NCBI GenBank assembly: GCA_023420715.1
Contig: JAEZVR010000067.1
Location: forward strand, 1-18,486
DNA: 18,486 nt
Direction: 5' to 3'
From: Bacillota bacterium
GTDB taxonomy: Bacteria; Bacillota; Clostridia; Saccharofermentanales; Fastidiosipilaceae
The position numbers and the translations under genes are program-made. The notes under the pieces are model-generated. The model did no database searches. It worked only from the letters and a program-made list of their open reading frames with translations, and was not told the origin of the DNA. Below, piece by piece: positions 15,823 through 18,486 of the stretch (positions are counted from its first letter, which is position 1; every line of letters starts with the position of its first letter).

Positions 15823-16902
15823 ATGCCCATCATAACCGTCTCCACCCAGAGCGGTAGTTATGGTCCAGAAATTGCCCAAAAATTGGCAGATCGTCTGGAC
15901 TATCCGATCTATGATCGAAAAACCATTTTAAACCGATTTTTTAAATCAAACGTTTCCAGTCACGTCTTTCATTTGCTCGAAGAAAGCCCTCGGCAATATC
16001 TTGAAATTTTCCAAAATAACATCAGCTATAAAGAAGTCACCAAACAGGCTTTTCAACAACTGATACAAGAAACCCCCGATGCCATTTTTATGGGTTTTGG
16101 CGCACGGCATTTTCTAGCAGACGAACCCCAAAATCATTTTTTGCATCTGCGTATTACTGCTCATGAAGACATTCGCGTACAACGGATTCAACAGCGCTAT
16201 GGTATTGACGAAGCAGGGGCAAGATCTTATGTCAATCATTGGGATAAAAAATTTCATCGATTTGTTTCCATGGTATTTAATCAGGATTCAAATCGTGCCG
16301 ACCTCTATGACTGCGTACTCCATACAGATGTGCTATCCCCAGATGCGTGCATTGATGCGATTTGTGCCATGGTAAAAGATATCCAGACCAGAACCCAATT
16401 ACAGCAAACCAAAACAGCAGACACATTTATCATGGACGATTTTCCGGAGCTCAAAAATGAATCCGAAATCCGCTTTGCCAAACTACTCGATCGATATCAA
16501 ATTGACTGGCGATACGAACCGAAGTCATTTCCCGTTGAATGGGATGATCAAGGCAAGGTCATCACCGCTTTTAGACCCGATTTTTATCTGCCAAAATTCA
16601 ACTTATATCTGGAATTGACCACCATGGATCAAAAATATGTTGCCAAGAAAAATCGCAAGGCACGTTTGGCGCAAAAACAATACGGGATTCATGTCAAAAT
16701 CGTCTATCGTCGCGATTACCATTCCGTTTTTGCCCATCACGATTTAAGTGCCATTGAGGCGATCCATAAAGTTCAACATCCATCCGATCAAACCATCGAA
16801 AATCATGACTTTGTGGTGCATTTTGATACGGATATTCCCAAACCATCACAAATACAACTGGAGGAAACAAAAGATGCCAAAAACAGATCGATGGGGCAAT
16901 AA
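15823..16902 (+). CDS. Cytidylate kinase-like protein fused to a PD-(D/E)XK-like domain
   Basis: This 359-residue protein is of unknown function. Residues 1-190 resemble the cytidylate kinase-like family: ITVSTQSGSYGPEIAQKLAD at 4-23 stands where family members read SRQxGSGGREIA, followed by DYPIYDRK (26-33), FMGFGARHFL (89-98) and the lid-like RIQQRYGIDEAGARSYV (121-137). Like others of that family it lacks the GK(S/T) lysine of true CMP kinase. Residues 205-300 look like a PD-(D/E)XK nuclease fold: acidic ESE (213-215), then RPDFYLPKFNLYLELT with Asp253 and Glu264, then a basic KKNRKARLAQK stretch and VKIVYRRDY; the usual lysine two residues after the Glu is Thr266. Residues 300-359 are unassigned. 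GGAGG lies five bases before ATG 15823. It overlaps the next gene by 29 bases. Both domain assignments are motif-based. Confidence 0.75.
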   Translation: MPIITVSTQSGSYGPEIAQKLADRLDYPIYDRKTILNRFFKSNVSSHVFHLLEESPRQYLEIFQNNISYKEVTKQAFQQLIQETPDAIFMGFGARHFLADEPQNHFLHLRITAHEDIRVQRIQQRYGIDEAGARSYVNHWDKKFHRFVSMVFNQDSNRADLYDCVLHTDVLSPDACIDAICAMVKDIQTRTQLQQTKTADTFIMDDFPELKNESEIRFAKLLDRYQIDWRYEPKSFPVEWDDQGKVITAFRPDFYLPKFNLYLELTTMDQKYVAKKNRKARLAQKQYGIHVKIVYRRDYHSVFAHHDLSAIEAIHKVQHPSDQTIENHDFVVHFDTDIPKPSQIQLEETKDAKNRSMGQ

Positions 16903-17440
16903 AATTATTTTTTCTGAACAGGAGATTCAGAACAGGATTCAAGCACTTGGAAAAAGCATTACCGACTATTATCTGGATCGCCCGAATGAACTGGTTGTCA
17001 TTGGCATGTTAAAAGGATCCCTCTATTTAATGACCGATTTATGCCGTGCCATTGATCTGCCTCTTTTATACGACTTCACCGCGATTGGCACCCGCACAAA
17101 AGATCCCGATAGCCCCATTCAGCTCACCCGTCATGTTGGCGTGGATTTACAGCATAAAGATGTGCTCATCGTCGAAGAAATTATCCGCACAGGGCTCACC
17201 ACGCATCTGATGGTCAATCACATTGAACAGCTCATGCCAGCTTCTATAAATATCTGCACCTTACTTTATAATGCTGAGCAAACCCTCATTCCGCTGCCCA
17301 TCCAATTTGTAGGGTTTAATATTGGCTACGAGCGGGTCTTGGGTTATGGGATTGATTACGATGATTACGGGCGTGACTTAAAAGATATTGTCGAGCTAGA
17401 TGCCAGCACCGTTGTCCCGCGTAAAACAATCACCACCTAA
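16874..17440 (+). CDS. HPRT-like phosphoribosyltransferase with altered active-site residues
   Basis: This 188-residue protein has the size and fold signature of hypoxanthine-guanine phosphoribosyltransferase (purine base plus PRPP to nucleotide). MLKGSLYLMTDL (45-56), VLIVEEIIRTGLT (97-109), FVGFNIGYERVLGYGIDYDD (145-164) and GRDLKDI (166-172) follow the family order. Two hallmark positions differ. The PRPP motif reads EEIIRTG instead of EDxxDTG, so the catalytic Asp (Asp137 in human HPRT) is Arg105. The base-contacting Lys (human Lys165) appears to be Asn133 in LLYNAEQ. ATG 16874 has GGAGG nine bases upstream and lies inside the end of the previous gene, implying coupling. It may be an active but divergent enzyme, or a regulatory or specialised PRT; PyrR and some other PRTs also lack this Asp. 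Confidence 0.82.
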   Translation: MPKTDRWGNKIIFSEQEIQNRIQALGKSITDYYLDRPNELVVIGMLKGSLYLMTDLCRAIDLPLLYDFTAIGTRTKDPDSPIQLTRHVGVDLQHKDVLIVEEIIRTGLTTHLMVNHIEQLMPASINICTLLYNAEQTLIPLPIQFVGFNIGYERVLGYGIDYDDYGRDLKDIVELDASTVVPRKTITT

Positions 17441-17463
17441 GATCTTCTGCTTTAATTCACAAA

Positions 17464-17511
17464 AAAACGCCGCCTCCGTTCACATCCTATGATGTAGCGA
17501 AGCGGCGTTTT
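17464..17511. terminator. Bidirectional intrinsic terminator between convergent genes
   Basis: AAAACGCCGC (17464-17473) and GCGGCGTTTT (17502-17511) form a 10-bp stem, with a possible inner ACATC/GATGT hairpin. T-rich tails occur in both directions. It lies between the phosphoribosyltransferase stop and the wall protein stop and can serve both. Confidence 0.9.
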
Positions 17512-17525
17512 CATTTAAAACCAAT

Positions 17526-18486
17526 CTAATCTTGGTCCGACGATCCGTATATTTTCTTAACAACTAGACGCTTGGTTAGCCAAATGCCCACACCCATTAA
17601 ACACAAGACCATTGGAACAACCGGCAAATGATGTTCACCTGTTCTCGGCAAGGGTTGATTGCCTTTACTTGGCTGGCTCGGCACCGCCTCACTCGGCAAA
17701 CTTGGAACAGATGGCAGGGTCGGCTCTGTCGGAACCTCCGGCTCGGTCGGCTTAGTGGGTTCGGTCGGTTTAGTCGGATCCGTCGGTTTTTCGGGCTCAG
17801 TCGGCTCTGTTGGTTTGATCGGTTCAGTCGGATCCGGTGGATTCGGCTTTGGTCCACCTGGCGTGACATTTTCGTTGGATGGTGTTTCCGGTATATCACC
17901 GCCCGGTGTTTTACCCTTCACAGTAGCCGTGTTGCTATACGATCCATTTTTCAGATCTTCTTCACGAATCGTATGGAAAACCGTATCGGGTTCAAAGATC
18001 TCTTGATCACCTGGTTGGAGATCTAGATATCGCTCCTCATTCAAACCAATCGGATCATCTTTCAGCTGCACATATCGCACCGGTAGATTTCCCGTATTTG
18101 TCACCACAAAGCGGTAATAGATGCGATCACCCACCTCATAGAAGCGGTTATCCGGATAGGGTTCACCAGCTGCATTCGTGACCTTTGCCGTTGTTTTTTC
18201 AACACTCACTGCCGGCGTCTGTGTCGGCGGTGTAATATTGGTCGATTCCTCCGGCGGTGTATCATTGCCATTCGGCGGCGTTGCCACCACGGTAACCGTA
18301 TTCTTGACCTTGCCGTTGTTGATATCTTCTTGCGTGACCGGATAATACAGGTTTGGCGTATACGTCCAGCTTGCACCTGGATTCAGCTTTTGGTTCACAA
18401 CCTTGTTTAACTGAATCAGCTGATCTTCAAACTTCAGCTTCTGTATCGTCTGGTTACCGGTATTCGTCACCGTGAACGAATAGTAA
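17526..18486 (-). CDS. LPXTG-anchored wall protein, C-terminal part (N-terminus outside window)
   Basis: The frame is open at the window edge, giving at least 319 C-terminal codons. The sequence entering the window reads YYSFTVTNTGN, so the true start is upstream of 18486; the in-frame GTG at 18470 is not a start. Two DUF11/DUF7507-like beta domains follow, each with a TNTGN motif, a PG(A/D) turn and an (S/K)NTxTV end strand. A Pro/Thr/Glu-rich wall-spanning segment is built from PTEP/PTKP/PTDP triplet-like repeats (17710-17850). Then come the sortase motif LPRTG, a hydrophobic helix and a basic tail ending KKIYGSSDQD. A sortase would link it to peptidoglycan. The N-terminal function is unknown. 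It reads toward the phosphoribosyltransferase gene, and a shared terminator lies between them. Confidence 0.9.
   Translation of the reverse strand, partial: YYSFTVTNTGNQTIQKLKFEDQLIQLNKVVNQKLNPGASWTYTPNLYYPVTQEDINNGKVKNTVTVVATPPNGNDTPPEESTNITPPTQTPAVSVEKTTAKVTNAAGEPYPDNRFYEVGDRIYYRFVVTNTGNLPVRYVQLKDDPIGLNEERYLDLQPGDQEIFEPDTVFHTIREEDLKNGSYSNTATVKGKTPGGDIPETPSNENVTPGGPKPNPPDPTEPIKPTEPTEPEKPTDPTKPTEPTKPTEPEVPTEPTLPSVPSLPSEAVPSQPSKGNQPLPRTGEHHLPVVPMVLCLMGVGIWLTKRLVVKKIYGSSDQD
17710..17850 (-). repeat. Low-complexity PTEP-type repeat encoding the wall-spanning stalk
   Basis: The minus strand codes for a chain of Pro-Thr-Glu, Pro-Thr-Lys and Pro-Thr-Asp triplets, giving a near-repetitive DNA of CCGAC/ACCGA units. 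Such stretches often vary in length between strains (established for many wall-anchored proteins). Confidence 0.7.

Noticed and set aside
16874..17440. PyrR (pyrimidine attenuation regulator) identity for the phosphoribosyltransferase
   Set aside because: The C-terminal GYGIDYDDYGRDL and the MLKGS loop follow HPRT, not PyrR, and no pyr genes are nearby. PyrR is cited only as a reminder that the missing Asp need not abolish activity.
17710..17850. Short tandem repeats that could suggest a CRISPR array
   Set aside because: Units are about 9-12 bases, have no spacers, and translate in frame to Pro-Thr-Glu triplets.
17659..18006. Open plus-strand frame rich in Gly, Val and Ser repeats
   Set aside because: It is the reverse strand of the PTEP stalk and DUF11-like region of the wall protein. 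The repeats are a by-product of that coding sequence, and no ribosome site precedes the frame.
18468..18470. GTG as start codon of the right-hand wall protein
   Set aside because: The frame stays open upstream and reads YYSFTVTNTGN, the interior of a DUF11-like domain; the real start is outside the window.

Overview
The window is Bacillota-like DNA of roughly mid-40s percent GC (judged by eye). Shine-Dalgarno sites are strong AGGAGG types. There is an LPXTG-anchored wall protein, a large Rib/alpha-like surface protein and a TPP riboswitch that ends in an intrinsic terminator. An anaerobic Gram-positive host (for example a Peptoniphilaceae-like coccus) fits, but the genus is a guess. No tRNA, rRNA, CRISPR array, transposase or phage gene was seen.

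Layout, left to right. (1) 1-4528, minus: the first 1509 codons of a very large secreted surface protein. It has a signal peptide, an unrecognised head and, toward the window edge, tandem Rib-like repeats; its C-terminus lies outside. (2) 4798-8937, minus: a tightly overlapped operon gap-pgk-tktN-tktC ending at a strong terminator. The GAPDH and PGK are both of the archaeal type, and transketolase is split into two subunits. (3) 9151-11564, plus, divergent from gap: deoC and an alpha-D-phosphohexomutase that is probably a phosphopentomutase. (4) 11667-14718, minus: a thiamine-precursor ABC transporter (ATPase, permease, lipoprotein) behind a TPP riboswitch and a consensus sigma-A promoter. (5) 14749-15720, minus: a membrane protein with two N-terminal zinc ribbons and a C-terminal SH3-like domain. 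(6) 15823-17440, plus: an overlapping pair, a cytidylate-kinase-like protein fused to a PD-(D/E)XK-like domain, then an HPRT-like phosphoribosyltransferase lacking two hallmark residues. (7) 17526-18486, minus: the C-terminal 319 codons of an LPXTG wall protein.

How the genes fit together. The phosphomutase and DeoC can turn (deoxy)ribose-1-phosphate from nucleosides into (deoxy)ribose-5-phosphate and then glyceraldehyde-3-phosphate. Transketolase moves pentose phosphates into the same pool, and GAPDH plus PGK harvest ATP from it. Transketolase needs thiamine diphosphate, and the nearby transporter is controlled by that cofactor. The least explained part is the kinase-like/nuclease-like fusion coupled to the atypical phosphoribosyltransferase; I regard it as the best candidate for an undescribed function. 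Several starts differ from the longest open frame because an AGGAGG-type site clearly selects a downstream codon.
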